A DNA stretch of 64,000 nucleotides from Rahnella laticis (GCF_015644585.1 NZ_JADOBI010000003.1:620001-684000), one strand, 5' to 3'. Positions 1 through 11,115 are shown, numbered from the stretch's first letter. Translations and numbers: made by a program. Notes: generated from the sequence alone by a model not told the origin.

Positions 1-1467
1 AACGCGGTAAAAGATCGCGACGGCAAAACGCATAATCTGCGCATCGGTTATATCGGTTTTGTTCCGCCGCAAATCATGGTCTGGGACAAAGCAAATTTGC
101 AGGGCAAAGTCACCGTTGCGGATATTACCGAGACCGCAAAAAAATGGATCCCGGAGATGCGTAAACAGGGCGCGGACATCATTGTCGCCATCCCCCACTC
201 CGGTCTGTCCGGCGATCCGTACAAAGCCATGGCTGAAAACTCGGTGTATTACCTGAGCCAGGTGAAAGGCATCGACGCCATTATGTTCGGTCACGCGCAC
301 GCCGTATTCCCGAGCGAAGAATTCGCCAATATTAAAGGCGCTGACATCAAACAGGGGGCGCTGAATGGCATTCCTGCGGTGATGCCGGGCATGTGGGGCG
401 ACCATCTGGGCGTAGTCGATATGGTCTTAAATAACGACAGTGGCGGCTGGAAAGTGGAAACTGCAAAGGCAGAAGCGCGCCCGATCTATGACAAAGCGCA
501 GAAGAAATCGCTGGCCGCTGAAGATCAGGATCTGGTGAAAGTCCTCGCGCCTTCACATGACGCGACACGAGAATTCGTCAGCAAGCCCATCGGCAAATCG
601 AACGATAATATGTATAGCTATCTGGCGCTGGTACAGGACGATCCGACGGTGCAAATCGTCAACAATGCACAAAAAGCCTATACCGAACACTTCATTCAGG
701 GCGATCCGGATTTAGCGAATCTGCCGGTATTATCCGCTGCCGCGCCGTTCAAAGTGGGCGGACGTAAAAACGATCCGGCCAGCTATGTCGAGGTGGAAAA
801 GGGCGAACTGACCTTCCGTAATGCCGCAGATTTGTATCTTTATCCGAATACGCTGGTGGTGATGAAAGTCACCGGGCAGGAAGTGAAAGACTGGCTGGAA
901 TGCTCCGCCGGGCAGTTTAATCAGATTGATGTGAACAGCACTAAGCCACAGTCGCTGATTAACTGGGACGGATTCCGTACCTATAACTTCGACGTGATCG
1001 ATGGCGTGAATTATCAGATTGATGTCAGCCAGCCGGCGAAATATGACGGCGAATGTACGCTCATCAACAAAGATGCTGAGCGCATTAAAAATCTGACGTT
1101 CAACGGTAAGCCTATCGATCTGAAAGCGACTTTCCTGGTCGCTACAAACAACTACCGTGCCTACGGCGGAAAATTCGCGGGCACCGGCGATAAACACATT
1201 GCCTTCGCGTCGCCGGATGAAAACCGGTCTGTGGTTGCAGCATATATCAGCGCGGAAACCAAAAAACACGGTGCGGTTACGCCAACAGCCGACAACAACT
1301 GGAAGCTGGCAACAATTAAAGCGCCGCAGCCGCTGGATATCCGCTTCGAGACATCGCCGGGCGAAAAGGCCGCGGCCTTCATTAAATCTCATGTGCAGTA
1401 TCCGGTCACCGCCAAAGGGCCGGACGATATCGGCTTCGAAGTTTATCAGGTCGATTTGCAAAAATAG
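1..1467 (+). CDS. cpdB: 2',3'-cyclic-nucleotide 2'-phosphodiesterase/3'-nucleotidase, 5' end missing
   Basis: This is the C-terminal 488 residues of a periplasmic enzyme that hydrolyses 2',3'-cyclic nucleotides and 3'-nucleotides for scavenging. The reading frame is open from base 1, so the first in-frame ATG at 76 is internal. E. coli CpdB is about 647 residues, so roughly the first quarter (signal peptide and first metal ligands) lies outside the window. Visible metallophosphoesterase motifs are IPHSGLS and GHAHAVFP, the latter carrying histidine metal ligands. The rest is the 5'-nucleotidase C-terminal substrate-binding domain. A strong terminator follows directly, and ytfE comes next as in E. 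coli relatives. The family assignment is secure. Confidence 0.95.
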   Translation, partial: NAVKDRDGKTHNLRIGYIGFVPPQIMVWDKANLQGKVTVADITETAKKWIPEMRKQGADIIVAIPHSGLSGDPYKAMAENSVYYLSQVKGIDAIMFGHAHAVFPSEEFANIKGADIKQGALNGIPAVMPGMWGDHLGVVDMVLNNDSGGWKVETAKAEARPIYDKAQKKSLAAEDQDLVKVLAPSHDATREFVSKPIGKSNDNMYSYLALVQDDPTVQIVNNAQKAYTEHFIQGDPDLANLPVLSAAAPFKVGGRKNDPASYVEVEKGELTFRNAADLYLYPNTLVVMKVTGQEVKDWLECSAGQFNQIDVNSTKPQSLINWDGFRTYNFDVIDGVNYQIDVSQPAKYDGECTLINKDAERIKNLTFNGKPIDLKATFLVATNNYRAYGGKFAGTGDKHIAFASPDENRSVVAAYISAETKKHGAVTPTADNNWKLATIKAPQPLDIRFETSPGEKAAAFIKSHVQYPVTAKGPDDIGFEVYQVDLQK

Positions 1468-1477
1468 CCTTTCACTC

Positions 1478-1502
1478 AACGCTCCTCCGGGAGCGTTTTT
1501 TC
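1478..1502 (+). terminator. Rho-independent terminator of cpdB
   Basis: An 8-bp perfect stem (AACGCTCC / GGAGCGTT) with a 4-base loop is followed by a run of T. It lies 10 bases after the cpdB stop. Confidence 0.9.
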
Positions 1503-1537
1503 TTTCTGTACTTCCTTTGAGCTATAGCCTTGCCTTA

Positions 1538-1560
1538 AACATGCATTTATAATACATGTT
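1538..1560. promoter_or_regulatory. NsrR operator upstream of ytfE
   Basis: This 11-1-11 imperfect palindrome reads AACATGCATTT, one base, then TAATACATGTT. It closely matches the published NsrR consensus AAGATGCATTT-N-AAATGCATCTT. It ends 30 bases before the ytfE start, where it can overlap the promoter. The nsrR gene itself is in this window (14543-14968), so regulator and target are both visible. Confidence 0.8.
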
Positions 1561-1590
1561 ATAAATACCTTCATTTAACGAGGCTTCATC

Positions 1591-2256
1591 ATGGACTATC
1601 GCGACCAACCTCTTGGCGCTCTGGCCGTTGCCATTCCGCGCGCAACACGTCTTTTTCGTCAGTATGATCTGGATTTCTGCTGTGGTGGCAAACAAACGCT
1701 TCTGCGCGCCGTAACCAAAAAAGAGCTGGATATTGATGCGATCGAACAGCAACTTGCTGAAATTGCACAGCAACCGGACACTTCTACAGACTGGAAAACC
1801 GCGCCGCTGGCAGAGATCATCGATTTCATTATTCCGCGTTATCACGATCGTCACCGTCAGGAATTGCCGGAGCTGGTGCTGATGGCGGATAAAGTCGAAC
1901 GTGTTCACGGTGACAAACTGCCCTGCCCGCACGGTCTGGCGGTTCAGCTGCAACTGATCCTTGATGAGCTGACCCAGCACATGATGAAAGAAGAACAGAT
2001 CCTTTTCCCGATGATCCGCGGCGGAATGGGCCGTCAGGCCGCCGGTCCGATTTCAGTGATGGAACGTGAGCATGATGATGCGGGCGATATTCTGGAAGAG
2101 ATCAAACGACTGACCAATAACGTGACACCGCCGGAAGGTGCCTGTGTCACCTGGCGTGCGCTGTATGCCGGGATTAACGAGTTCATCTCCGACCTGATGG
2201 AACATATCCATCTGGAAAATAATCTGCTGTTCCCGCGTGCATTACGCGGCGAGTAA
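1591..2256 (+). CDS. ytfE: Di-iron iron-sulfur cluster repair protein YtfE (RIC)
   Basis: YtfE repairs iron-sulfur clusters after nitrosative or oxidative damage and acts on nitric oxide. The 221-residue protein has an N-terminal ScdA_N domain with the conserved pair Cys30-Cys31 (motif LDFCCGG). A hemerythrin-like four-helix bundle follows. Its likely di-iron ligands are all present: His85, His106, His130, Glu134, His161, His205 and Glu209, each one position after the E. coli numbering. The gene is monocistronic, with a terminator on each side. A near-consensus NsrR operator directly upstream predicts derepression by nitric oxide. Length and start match the family. Confidence 0.97.
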   Translation: MDYRDQPLGALAVAIPRATRLFRQYDLDFCCGGKQTLLRAVTKKELDIDAIEQQLAEIAQQPDTSTDWKTAPLAEIIDFIIPRYHDRHRQELPELVLMADKVERVHGDKLPCPHGLAVQLQLILDELTQHMMKEEQILFPMIRGGMGRQAAGPISVMEREHDDAGDILEEIKRLTNNVTPPEGACVTWRALYAGINEFISDLMEHIHLENNLLFPRALRGE

Positions 2257-2300
2257 TTCTGCATTTAGTAAACAGCTGATTTGTAAAAGGCAAAGATGAA

Positions 2301-2324
2301 AAAAGGGCGCAAATGCGCCCTTTT
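2301..2324. terminator. Bidirectional terminator between ytfE and fklB
   Basis: A 10-bp perfect stem (AAAAGGGCGC / GCGCCCTTTT) with an AAAT loop lies between the convergent ends of ytfE and fklB. The A and T tracts allow use in both directions. Confidence 0.9.
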
Positions 2325-2346
2325 CGTTTCTGGTTTCCGCGAGGAA

Positions 2347-2967
2347 TTACAGAATTTCTAACAGCTCAACTTCAAACACCAGCGCGCTGTATGGAGGGAT
2401 GGAAGCACCCGCACCACGTTCGCCGTAAGCCAGGTTATGAGGGATGTACAGTTCCCATTTAGAACCCACTGGCATCAGAGTCAGTGCTTCAATCCAGCCA
2501 GCAATCACGCCGTTAACCGGGAATTCAGCCGGCTCGCCACGCTGTACGGAGCTGTCGAACACAGTGCCGTCGATCAGTTTACCGGTGTAATGAACACGTA
2601 CGCGGTCCTGACGGCCCGGGATAGTGCCTTCGCCCTGAGTAATCACAGAGAATTGCAGACCGGATTCGGTGCTGCTTACGCCTTCGCGCTGTGCATTGGC
2701 AGCCAGGAATTCCTGACCCTGAACGGCCAGGGCTTCCTGACGTTCACGACGAACAGCATCAGCACGTTCGTGGACTTCACGCAGTGCGCGGTGAACCACA
2801 TCAACAGGAACGGCTGGCGTATTCCCTTCCAGCGCGTCACGTAAGCCTGCCAGCAGTGCGTCAGGCTCTAAGCCCTGCAAACCTGATTCCTGCAACTGTT
2901 GACCGACCTGCAGGCCGATACCGTAACTTGCCTGCGCTTCTACGCTGTCAAATGAAGGGGTAGTCAT
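2347..2967 (-). CDS. fklB: FKBP-type peptidyl-prolyl cis-trans isomerase FklB (FKBP22)
   Basis: The enzyme catalyses cis-trans isomerisation of prolyl bonds during protein folding. The 206-residue product has an N-terminal helical dimerisation region (about 1-100). A C-terminal FKBP domain follows, with the hallmark runs [29 protein letters not shown] and [11 protein letters not shown]. There is no signal peptide, which agrees with the cytosolic FklB branch rather than periplasmic FkpA. The gene is convergent with ytfE and divergent from ytfB, the order known from E. coli. Confidence 0.95.
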   Translation of the reverse strand: MTTPSFDSVEAQASYGIGLQVGQQLQESGLQGLEPDALLAGLRDALEGNTPAVPVDVVHRALREVHERADAVRRERQEALAVQGQEFLAANAQREGVSSTESGLQFSVITQGEGTIPGRQDRVRVHYTGKLIDGTVFDSSVQRGEPAEFPVNGVIAGWIEALTLMPVGSKWELYIPHNLAYGERGAGASIPPYSALVFEVELLEIL

Positions 2968-3222
2968 GAATTTTCCTTAGCTCTTAAAAATGTCGAACGC
3001 GCAGCATAGCAGCGCAACGCTTTTGGGTAAAATTCTCTGTGAGGCAACTTGACGCCTGACGCAGTTCCTTCCACTTTTCGATAAATTTTTCGTATTTGCC
3101 GCTATTTGACACATCGTTTGGGTGATATTTATGCTTTGCCCCTTTCCGCATCAAGCAGTTAAACGGCTATACTAGGCAGCAACAGGCAGTCGAAATTGTG
3201 ACAGTGAAAAAGAGAGGTTGTC

Positions 3223-3930
3223 ATGGGCAGAATCCCGCCCAGGAGAAGGAAAGCCGTCCGTATTTATCAACCCATGTTGAGATCCTGGATTGCCATTATG
3301 AAAAGGCCGATGCAAGACACGACAGCGCAAACTGAAAACGAAGAGGAAGAAAACGTCGGGCAAACCGGTCGCGCTTCTTCTGCGGTAACGAAAAGCAAAA
3401 CGCTGCTCAGCAAAATCTGGCATATGAGCGACGATTTTCACTGGATGTCGCCCCTGCCTTATGCGCACCGCCGTGGCATGATTATCAGTGTACTGGTGAT
3501 CCTTCTGGCACTGCTCTGGCCTTATACGCCGGAAAATACTTACGCGCCTTCACAACCGCAGCAGCCGACCAGCATTCCTATGCAGGCCGATTTGCGTAAC
3601 GATCAGGGCCGGACCACGCAAATGGCGGAACCGGACCCGGTACAGCCGCAGGTGAACGACAGCACCGGCACATGGCGCAATTATCAGGTTCAGTCAGGCC
3701 AGACGCTGGCTCAGCTGTTCCGCGATAATAATATGGCCGTGAATGATGTGTTCGCGATGGCCCGCGTTGAAGGCGCTGATAAACCGCTGAGCACGCTTAA
3801 AACGGGTCAGCAGGTGAAGATTCAGCGTGATGCGCAGGGCGTGGTCACCGCATTACAGGTGACGACGGATCAGAATGTGACGGTGACGTTTACGCGTCAG
3901 CCGGACGGCAGTTTCCAGCGCGGCGGTTAA
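3223..3930 (+). CDS. ytfB: OapA-family cell-envelope protein YtfB
   Basis: YtfB is an inner-membrane protein linked in E. coli to cell division and glycan binding. The 235-residue product has a charged cytoplasmic N-terminus and an HRRGMIISVLVILLALLWPY membrane segment around residues 82-101. A proline-rich linker leads to a periplasmic OapA/LysM-like domain beginning at YQVQSGQTLAQLF. The ATG at 3223 is preceded by a GAGAGG ribosome site. E. coli YtfB lacks the first ~60 residues, so a downstream start such as the ATG at 3298 cannot be excluded. Its stop codon overlaps the convergent DUF488 gene by 4 bases. Confidence 0.85.
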   Translation: MGRIPPRRRKAVRIYQPMLRSWIAIMKRPMQDTTAQTENEEEENVGQTGRASSAVTKSKTLLSKIWHMSDDFHWMSPLPYAHRRGMIISVLVILLALLWPYTPENTYAPSQPQQPTSIPMQADLRNDQGRTTQMAEPDPVQPQVNDSTGTWRNYQVQSGQTLAQLFRDNNMAVNDVFAMARVEGADKPLSTLKTGQQVKIQRDAQGVVTALQVTTDQNVTVTFTRQPDGSFQRGG

Positions 3931-4310
3931 GTGTTGAGCTTTTCCAGCAGCTTTTCATGTAGCTTTTCATGCAGAAAGTCCCGCAGCACGACGGCCTGAT
4001 TATGGTGTACGTCTTTGCTGCCAAACAGCAGGGTCAGTGAATGGCCTTGCTGCACTATCTCCAGTAATTCCTTCCAGTGCTCACTGGCTTCAAGCTGCTG
4101 ACGATAACTTGCGGCGAACGTATCCCACTGGTCGGTGTGATGATGAAACCACTGGCGCAGCTCAGTTTCCGGTGCCACCTCTTTGAGCCAGACGACGCCC
4201 TGCAATCTTTCTTTGCTGATGCCCCGCGGCCATAAACGATCCGTCAGATAGCAATATTGCTGTGCCGGACCGTGGAAATCGTAAACGCGCTGAAGAGTAA
4301 TATCTGCCAT
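3927..4310 (-). CDS. DUF488 family protein (YeaO-like)
   Basis: This 127-residue protein of unknown biochemical role belongs to the DUF488/YeaO family. Visible family signatures are TDRLWPRGISKERL near the N-terminus, KEVAPETELRQWFHH, and the LTLLFGSKDVHHNQA core. The end of the gene is made of three tandem 12-bp units (3937-3972) encoding HEKLHEKLLEKL, so the C-terminus is a short charged helix of repeat origin. It overlaps the end of ytfB by 4 bases, tail to tail. No operon partner is visible. Confidence 0.8.
   Translation of the reverse strand: MADITLQRVYDFHGPAQQYCYLTDRLWPRGISKERLQGVVWLKEVAPETELRQWFHHHTDQWDTFAASYRQQLEASEHWKELLEIVQQGHSLTLLFGSKDVHHNQAVVLRDFLHEKLHEKLLEKLNT
3937..3972. repeat. 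Three tandem 12-bp units inside the DUF488 gene
   Basis: The units AGCTTTTCCAGC, AGCTTTTCATGT and AGCTTTTCATGC follow one another without a gap. Read on the minus strand they keep frame and encode HEKL, HEKL and LEKL. They lie at the 3' end of the DUF488 gene, just after the ytfB stop. Confidence 0.9.
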
Positions 4311-4371
4311 CGAATCGCTCCATGAATGAATGCCTTTTCAGACTAGCGTATTTTCCCGGACGCAGAAAAGC

Positions 4372-4398
4372 AAAACGCCGGCACAAGGCCGGCGTTTT
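4372..4398. terminator. Terminator after rplI
   Basis: An 11-bp perfect stem (AAAACGCCGGC / GCCGGCGTTTT) with a 5-base loop closes the rpsF-priB-rpsR-rplI operon. It may also insulate the DUF488 gene. Confidence 0.9.
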
Positions 4399-4418
4399 AC
4401 AGGTTAACTGCAGCGTTA

Positions 4419-4883
<465 letters not shown>

Positions 4884-4910
4884 TCAGAGTCGTTAATTGA
4901 CAGTTGCCGA

Positions 4911-5460
<550 letters not shown>

Positions 5461-5465
5461 GGCAA

Positions 5466-5876
<411 letters not shown>

Positions 5877-5958
5877 TTATTCAGCCTCCTGTCAGGGTCA
5901 ACCGCGGCCCATGGAAGCAAGGAACGTGTTTGTTGTGCGGTCGAAAAAATGACGCGCA

Positions 5959-5987
5959 ATTATATGTACAGCCTGTGGGAAACTCAA
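5959..5987 (-). promoter_or_regulatory. Sigma-70 promoter of the rpsF operon
   Basis: On the minus strand TTGAGT (-35) and TATAAT (-10) are separated by exactly 17 bases, followed by a GC-rich discriminator TGCGCG. The G/C-rich discriminator is typical of growth-rate and ppGpp-controlled ribosomal promoters. Confidence 0.8.
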
Positions 5988-6000
5988 GGAGAAAGGCAGA

Positions 6001-6759
6001 TTAATTTCTCAACAGCTTTGCGACGAAGAATGCCGTACTTTTCGCCAGCGCATTCACCGACACTTTATGCTTCGCTTGCGCTTCAGAAATGAACGTCAGG
6101 TTCGCATCCGCGCCATTCTCTGCAAGTTCCTGCCGCAGGCGCTGACTTTCGCCGAACGGGACGACATCATCCTCTTCGCCATGCCAGACAAACAACGGTT
6201 TACCGGCAATTAAAGCCGCTTTTCCGCTGAAATCCAGGCTGAGTAACGGTGCAAATTCGCGTTCAAACGCGTGGCGTTGCGCGGAGTCTTGCGTGTCGTA
6301 AGCCGGAAAAAGAGAGTGCGATAATGTTGAAAAATAACCGGAGCCCATCAGATTGGCCGCCACTTTTACCCACGGGAATTTGACCAGCGCGGCCATCGTC
6401 GTCATTCCGCCCATCGATACGCCACCGACGCCTAATCTTTCAGGGTCCGCCAGCCCTTTACCGACAAAGTGATCTTTCAGCACGGGCAACTCTTCGACGT
6501 TACCCTGCAAAATGCCCCAGAAATTCGCCAGCAGCCGGGCTTCATCGCCATCCGCGCGTGCGCCATGAAGGCGGGCGTCGGGCAAAATAACGCGAAAACC
6601 GGCCTTCGCCAGCGTGTAACCAAAATAGGAGTAAATTTCTTTCGACGAGGTAAAACCGTGATAGAAGAATATCGTCGGGAGCTGCTGCTGATATTGCCCG
6701 GCAGGAACGGCGTGAATAACCTGGATCCCGTCAATATTTTCTTCATACATCTCAACCAT
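6001..6759 (-). CDS. yjfP: Alpha/beta-hydrolase esterase YjfP
   Basis: This is a cytosolic serine esterase active on short acyl esters in E. coli; the natural substrate is not known. The 252-residue protein has an oxyanion region FFYHGFTSS and the nucleophile elbow GGVSMGG. The late histidine is in AKHKVSVNAL and the acidic residue is in WHGEEDDVVPF. It is transcribed alone, towards the rpsF promoter. The neighbouring ula genes of E. coli are absent here. Confidence 0.9.
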   Translation of the reverse strand: MVEMYEENIDGIQVIHAVPAGQYQQQLPTIFFYHGFTSSKEIYSYFGYTLAKAGFRVILPDARLHGARADGDEARLLANFWGILQGNVEELPVLKDHFVGKGLADPERLGVGGVSMGGMTTMAALVKFPWVKVAANLMGSGYFSTLSHSLFPAYDTQDSAQRHAFEREFAPLLSLDFSGKAALIAGKPLFVWHGEEDDVVPFGESQRLRQELAENGADANLTFISEAQAKHKVSVNALAKSTAFFVAKLLRN

Positions 6760-6936
6760 CGGATACTCCCTTTACGCTTTCTGGCAAATGAGTTTGGCTT
6801 CAGTCTGCTTTTCATTTTACCGGCCTGCCGCCCGCCGACCACAACCTTTTTCGTATGATTTATAACCATTTACCGGAGTGAAAGTAAAATCAGCCATTTC
6901 CACCTAATTCAAATTCACACATCGAGGATGATTTCA

Positions 6937-6950
6937 TTGATTTAGATCAA
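6937..6950. promoter_or_regulatory. Perfect FNR box upstream of the chemoreceptor
   Basis: The site TTGAT-TTAG-ATCAA matches the FNR consensus TTGAT-N4-ATCAA at all ten defined positions. A possible -10 TACATT lies at 6971-6976. This puts the site centre near -40, close to the -41.5 spacing of FNR-activated class II promoters. The downstream gene starts at 7041. Confidence 0.65.
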
Positions 6951-6983
6951 TTTTTAATGAAATAACTGGTTACATTTGAACAT

Positions 6984-7010
6984 TAATCCTTTCCCGTTTG
7001 CCGCCGTTAG
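6984..7010 (+). promoter_or_regulatory. Possible sigma-28 (FliA) promoter of the chemoreceptor
   Basis: TAAT, 15 bases, then GCCGTTAG matches 9 of 12 positions of the flagellar consensus TAAA-N15-GCCGATAA. It lies 31 bases before the chemoreceptor start. The match is imperfect, so this is a candidate only. Confidence 0.4.
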
Positions 7011-7040
7011 TGCGCTATCAGAAGCAAACGGAAAAACACC

Positions 7041-8990
7041 ATGAAAACGGCATCAAAACGCTCATTTCGCCGCTGGAGCATAGGCGCAAAACTGGCCAGT
7101 ATCGCTTCGCTGCTGGTCGGCACCCTGTTTATTATTTTCACTTTGTCACTGACCCACTCTGCCGGCAGACAGGTCAACGCACTGGCCGTTAACGCCATTT
7201 CAGAACAGGTGACCGGCGTCGTTGACATGATTGAGATGTATAACGCCAGCCTGAATGCCGAAGTGGACAGCTACACGCGCCTCTTCAGCCATTTTCTGCC
7301 GGAGAATTTCGAGCTGGATACCGCCAGCCCGGTGATGATCGGCAGTGAGTTTGCCCCCGTCATTAAAGCAGGCGGCAATCCCCTGAACCTTGAAACGCGG
7401 ATCCCCGACGATTTTCTGGCGCGCACCGGCGCGATCTCTACGGTTTTCGCCCGCCGCGGCGACGACTTTATCCGCGTGACGACTTCGCTGAAAAAGCAGG
7501 ATGGCACCCGTGCCATCGGGACGCTGCTCGACAACACCAGCCCGGCGTATGCACGGATTATGGCCGGACAATCTTTTAGCGGCCTCGCAACGTTATTCGG
7601 CAAAAAATACATCACCAAATATCAGCCGGTGCGTGACGCTCAGGGCAGTGTGATTGGCATTTTGTTCGTCGGTGTGGATATCACGCAGGAGTACGCGGAT
7701 ATGCGCTCCAAAATTTTATCCAAACGCATCGGGGAGAAAGGTTATTTCTTTGTGCTCAACAGCGCGCCGGGGAAAGATCTCGGCAAGTATCTGGTGCACT
7801 CCACGGATGAAGGCAAAACCCCGGCGTGGCCGGACGGCGAGTTGCAGCAGGTGATGTCACAACCGCATGGAGAACGCGAGTACACCGATCCGGCCAGCCA
7901 GCATCAGCAATTTATTGTCTACGCGAATGTCCCGGCGTGGCATTGGGTCGTCGTGGGCAGTACCGACAAAGACAGTCTGATGGAACAGGTTAACAGCACG
8001 CGTAACCGTTTCCTGATGATCAGCCTTCTGGCGCTGGCGTTGTTTGCGGCGCTCTTTATCGGGCTGACGCGAAAACTGGTCAGCCGCCCGCTCAGCGACG
8101 TTGTGTTGATTGCCCAGCAATATGCCAGCGGTGATTTGCGTGCCCGCGCGCAGACGCAGCGCGTCGATGAGATTGGTTCCCTGATGCACGCCATCGACGG
8201 TATCGGCCACGGCCTGGAGAAAATTGTCGGCGAAGTGCGTCAGGTGTCTTCTGAAATTATGGCCAATACGCACGGGCTGGCGCACGACAGCGATCAGATC
8301 AATCAGCAGATTGGCACGCAGGCGAGCAGTCTTGAAGAAACCTCGGCCAGTATGGAGCAAATTACCGCCACCGTGCAGAACACCGCAGACAACGCCTCGC
8401 AGGCAACGCAACTGGTGCAACAAACTGATAAAGCCGCCACGGTCGGCGCGGATGCGGTGAATCAGTCCGTCGAAAGCATGGAAGCCATCAAACATGCCTC
8501 AACGCGTATCGCGGATATCACCACGGTCATCGAAGGCATCGCCTTCCAGACCAACATTCTGGCGCTGAACGCCGCAGTTGAAGCCGCCAGAGCCGGTGAA
8601 CACGGACGCGGATTTGCAGTGGTCGCAGCCGAAGTCCGCGCGCTGGCACAACGCAGTTCGAATGCAGTGAAAGAGATTGAAAATCTGGTCGCCGATTCCC
8701 TGAGCAAAGTCGAAGACGGCCATCAGAGCGCAGCCAAAACGCAGGCCAATATGAGCGATATTCTTGCCGGGATCCGTCAGGTCAAAGTACTGATGAGTGA
8801 CATTGACGTGGCTTCGCACGAGCAGTCTTCAGGAATTTCGCAGGTCAATATTGCCATCATGCAGATTGGTAAAGCGACGCAGGAGAACGCCACGCTGGTG
8901 GAAAATTCCCGCCAAACCGCTGCGGCGCTCAGCGAACAGGGGCGTCACCTTTCGCAGCTGGTGAGCGTGTTTAAAATTTCCGAAAGATAA
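7041..8990 (+). CDS. Methyl-accepting chemotaxis protein with Cache sensor
   Basis: This inner-membrane chemoreceptor signals to CheW/CheA. The 649-residue protein has TM1 at about 17-38 and a periplasmic region of about 280 residues that resembles a Cache_3-Cache_2 type sensor. TM2 lies at about 323-342 and a HAMP linker at about 343-395. A long cytoplasmic methylated coiled coil follows, with the conserved signalling tip ([20 protein letters not shown], about residues 499-518). There is no C-terminal NWETF-type pentapeptide, so it probably depends on other receptors for methylation. The ligand cannot be told from sequence. A perfect FNR box and a sigma-28-like promoter lie upstream, suggesting expression tied to oxygen and motility. 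Confidence 0.93.
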   Translation: MKTASKRSFRRWSIGAKLASIASLLVGTLFIIFTLSLTHSAGRQVNALAVNAISEQVTGVVDMIEMYNASLNAEVDSYTRLFSHFLPENFELDTASPVMIGSEFAPVIKAGGNPLNLETRIPDDFLARTGAISTVFARRGDDFIRVTTSLKKQDGTRAIGTLLDNTSPAYARIMAGQSFSGLATLFGKKYITKYQPVRDAQGSVIGILFVGVDITQEYADMRSKILSKRIGEKGYFFVLNSAPGKDLGKYLVHSTDEGKTPAWPDGELQQVMSQPHGEREYTDPASQHQQFIVYANVPAWHWVVVGSTDKDSLMEQVNSTRNRFLMISLLALALFAALFIGLTRKLVSRPLSDVVLIAQQYASGDLRARAQTQRVDEIGSLMHAIDGIGHGLEKIVGEVRQVSSEIMANTHGLAHDSDQINQQIGTQASSLEETSASMEQITATVQNTADNASQATQLVQQTDKAATVGADAVNQSVESMEAIKHASTRIADITTVIEGIAFQTNILALNAAVEAARAGEHGRGFAVVAAEVRALAQRSSNAVKEIENLVADSLSKVEDGHQSAAKTQANMSDILAGIRQVKVLMSDIDVASHEQSSGISQVNIAIMQIGKATQENATLVENSRQTAAALSEQGRHLSQLVSVFKISER

Positions 8991-9085
8991 GACGTGCGTC
9001 GCGCGGCAATAAACACCGCGCAGACTCGCCAGCGTACCGGTGAAAGGGCTACACTCAGACTATCGCCCTTTTACCGGATATCACG

Positions 9086-9397
9086 ATGAAATCCCTCCGA
9101 ATCTCCGCCGCGCTGCTGTTGCTGGCTGCGCTCAGCGGTTGCAGCAACGTCATGCAAACAACGCCTGTTCCTCCGCCCGCGCCGACGGCAAAAGCACAGG
9201 AAATTACCCGCGCCCAGACGTCAACGCTGACCAAAACCGGCAGCATTACTGCCGAAGCTATTGGCAGCCCGATGGACGTCGAAGCGGAAATCCGGCGCAA
9301 AGCCACCGCGGCGGGCGCACATTATTACGTCATCATGTTTAACAGCGAAACCATTGTGCCCGGCCGCTGGTATTCTCAGGCCACGCTTTACCGCTAA
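9086..9397 (+). CDS. bsmA: Biofilm peroxide resistance lipoprotein BsmA (DUF1471/YhcN family)
   Basis: This small cell-envelope lipoprotein has 103 residues. The signal peptide ends in the lipobox LSGC, so the mature protein begins at Cys20. The C-terminal half is a DUF1471 (YhcN-like) domain ending in the YYVIMFNSETIVPGRWYSQATLY strand region. E. coli BsmA (YjfO) affects biofilm stress tolerance. The gene ends one base before the convergent aidB stop. It matches the E. coli neighbour order aidB-bsmA-yjfP, but with the chemoreceptor inserted. Confidence 0.85.
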   Translation: MKSLRISAALLLLAALSGCSNVMQTTPVPPPAPTAKAQEITRAQTSTLTKTGSITAEAIGSPMDVEAEIRRKATAAGAHYYVIMFNSETIVPGRWYSQATLYR

Positions 9398-11029
9398 TTA
9401 TTCAGCGCCGATCGCGCGATTGATCAGCAACTGACACAGACGTTCCGGCAGCAATGTTTCACCGCGTGGATCCAACACCATCCGGCACCACGCGTCTGCC
9501 ATAGGCGGCGAAGCGAATTCCAGCATCTGCGTGGCCGCCAGTAGGTTAAACAATTGCCCGGTCAGCCAGCGCCCCTGCGCTTCTTCCGGTGTCCGCAGCC
9601 GTTGCAGAAACTGGCGTGAAGCGCGGTCAAAAATCCGGTTTTGTCCGCGCGCCTGATGCAGCAGGTGTTGCAGCATTTCTCCGCTGGCAGGCAGCTTTTT
9701 GAGGGTTCTCAGCACGTCGAGGCACATCACGTTCCCGGAACCTTCCCAGATGCTGTTCACCGGCATTTCGCGATACAAACGCGGCAACTCGCTGTCTTCG
9801 CAATACCCGATCCCGCCTAGCGCCTCCATCGCTTCCGCCACAAAAGGCATGCCCTGACGGCATACTTCAAACTTCGCAGCGGGCGTCAGCAGGCGGCACA
9901 AAACCTGCTCAGCCGGATTATCACGGGCACCGGTCGCAGCGCCCAGGCGCATCAGTAGCATGGTTTGCCCTTCCAGATGCAGGGCCATCCGGCTCAGTGT
10001 CTGGCGCATCAGCGGCTGTTCAATCAGCGGCTTGCCGAAAACCTGCCGCTGGAAGGCGTGATACAGCGCCACGGATAAAGCCCGGCGCATCATGGCGTGG
10101 CTGCCCAGCGCGCAGTCAAAACGCGTATGCCCGCCCATTTTCAGGATATGGCGGATCCCTTCGCCCTCTTCGCCCAGCAGCCAGCCCGTCGCATCCTGAA
10201 ACTCTACTTCGCTGCTGGCATTCGAGCGGTTACCAAGTTTGTCTTTCAGGCGTTCAATACGGATGGCATTTCGCGAGCCGTCCGGCAAAACCCGTGGCAG
10301 AAAGAAGCAGGAAAGCCCGCCGTCGGCCTGCGCCAGCACCAGATGCGCATCGCTTTGCGGCACAGAGAAAAACCATTTATGGCCGGTCAGATGATACGGT
10401 TTTCCACTGCCACGGCCTTCCGGCGCAACTGCCCGCGTGGTGTTGCTGAGCACGTCAGAACCACCCTGCTTTTCGGTCATGCCCATGCCAATCAGCACAC
10501 CTTTTTTCTGATCGCCGGGCTGCAAATGCGGATCATAACGATCAGACAACAGTGGTTTCAGCCAGCTGCGAAATTCCGCAGGCAGATATTGTTGTAAAAG
10601 AGGAATTGAACCGAAAGTCATCGTCACCGGGCAAAGCGTTCCGGCCTCGACCTGGGCATGCAGGATAAATCGCGCCGCCCGCGCCACGGCGGAACCGATA
10701 CGGGCATCTTCCTGCCACGGTAGATTATGTACGCGGTTGGCAACCAGCCCCTGCATCAGCAAGTGCCAGGCCGGGTGGAAACGGACATCGTCAAGCCGCT
10801 CCCCTGTGGTGTCATAACGCAGAAGATCGGGTGGATTCGCATTCGCCAGCCGTCCGAGCTCCAGCGATTCGGCAGAGCCCAGCTGCTGCCCTAAAGAGGC
10901 CAGCACGTCATTGTCCCAGCCCGCCTGCTGACGTGAAACAGCTTCGCGCAGCGGCGTATCGGAGAGGAATAAATTGCTGTTACTCAACGGTTTGGGCTGA
11001 TTGAAAACCCGGTGTGTTTCCCAGTTCAT
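9398..11029 (-). CDS. aidB: Acyl-CoA dehydrogenase family alkylation-response protein AidB
   Basis: AidB is a flavoprotein of the acyl-CoA dehydrogenase family induced with the Ada response. It binds DNA and is thought to shield it from alkylating agents. The frame is open further upstream, to 11101, but homology to E. coli AidB and a GGAG site both place the start at the ATG at 11029 (MNWETHRVFNQP), giving 543 residues. Conserved blocks visible include GMGMTEKQGGSDV, GHKWFFSVPQSDAH, KDKLGNRSNASSEVEF and MPVNSIWEGSGNVMCLDVLR. It is transcribed alone. The yjfI-yjfN genes found beside it in E. coli are absent. Confidence 0.95.
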   Translation of the reverse strand: MNWETHRVFNQPKPLSNSNLFLSDTPLREAVSRQQAGWDNDVLASLGQQLGSAESLELGRLANANPPDLLRYDTTGERLDDVRFHPAWHLLMQGLVANRVHNLPWQEDARIGSAVARAARFILHAQVEAGTLCPVTMTFGSIPLLQQYLPAEFRSWLKPLLSDRYDPHLQPGDQKKGVLIGMGMTEKQGGSDVLSNTTRAVAPEGRGSGKPYHLTGHKWFFSVPQSDAHLVLAQADGGLSCFFLPRVLPDGSRNAIRIERLKDKLGNRSNASSEVEFQDATGWLLGEEGEGIRHILKMGGHTRFDCALGSHAMMRRALSVALYHAFQRQVFGKPLIEQPLMRQTLSRMALHLEGQTMLLMRLGAATGARDNPAEQVLCRLLTPAAKFEVCRQGMPFVAEAMEALGGIGYCEDSELPRLYREMPVNSIWEGSGNVMCLDVLRTLKKLPASGEMLQHLLHQARGQNRIFDRASRQFLQRLRTPEEAQGRWLTGQLFNLLAATQMLEFASPPMADAWCRMVLDPRGETLLPERLCQLLINRAIGAE

Positions 11030-11115
11030 CGCCTGCTCCCTTTCAAAAGGATGAGGTATCAGTATGGTAAAAAGCGGGGAATTAACAGGCGCGCAGATCA
11101 CAAAGGCAGAAATGC

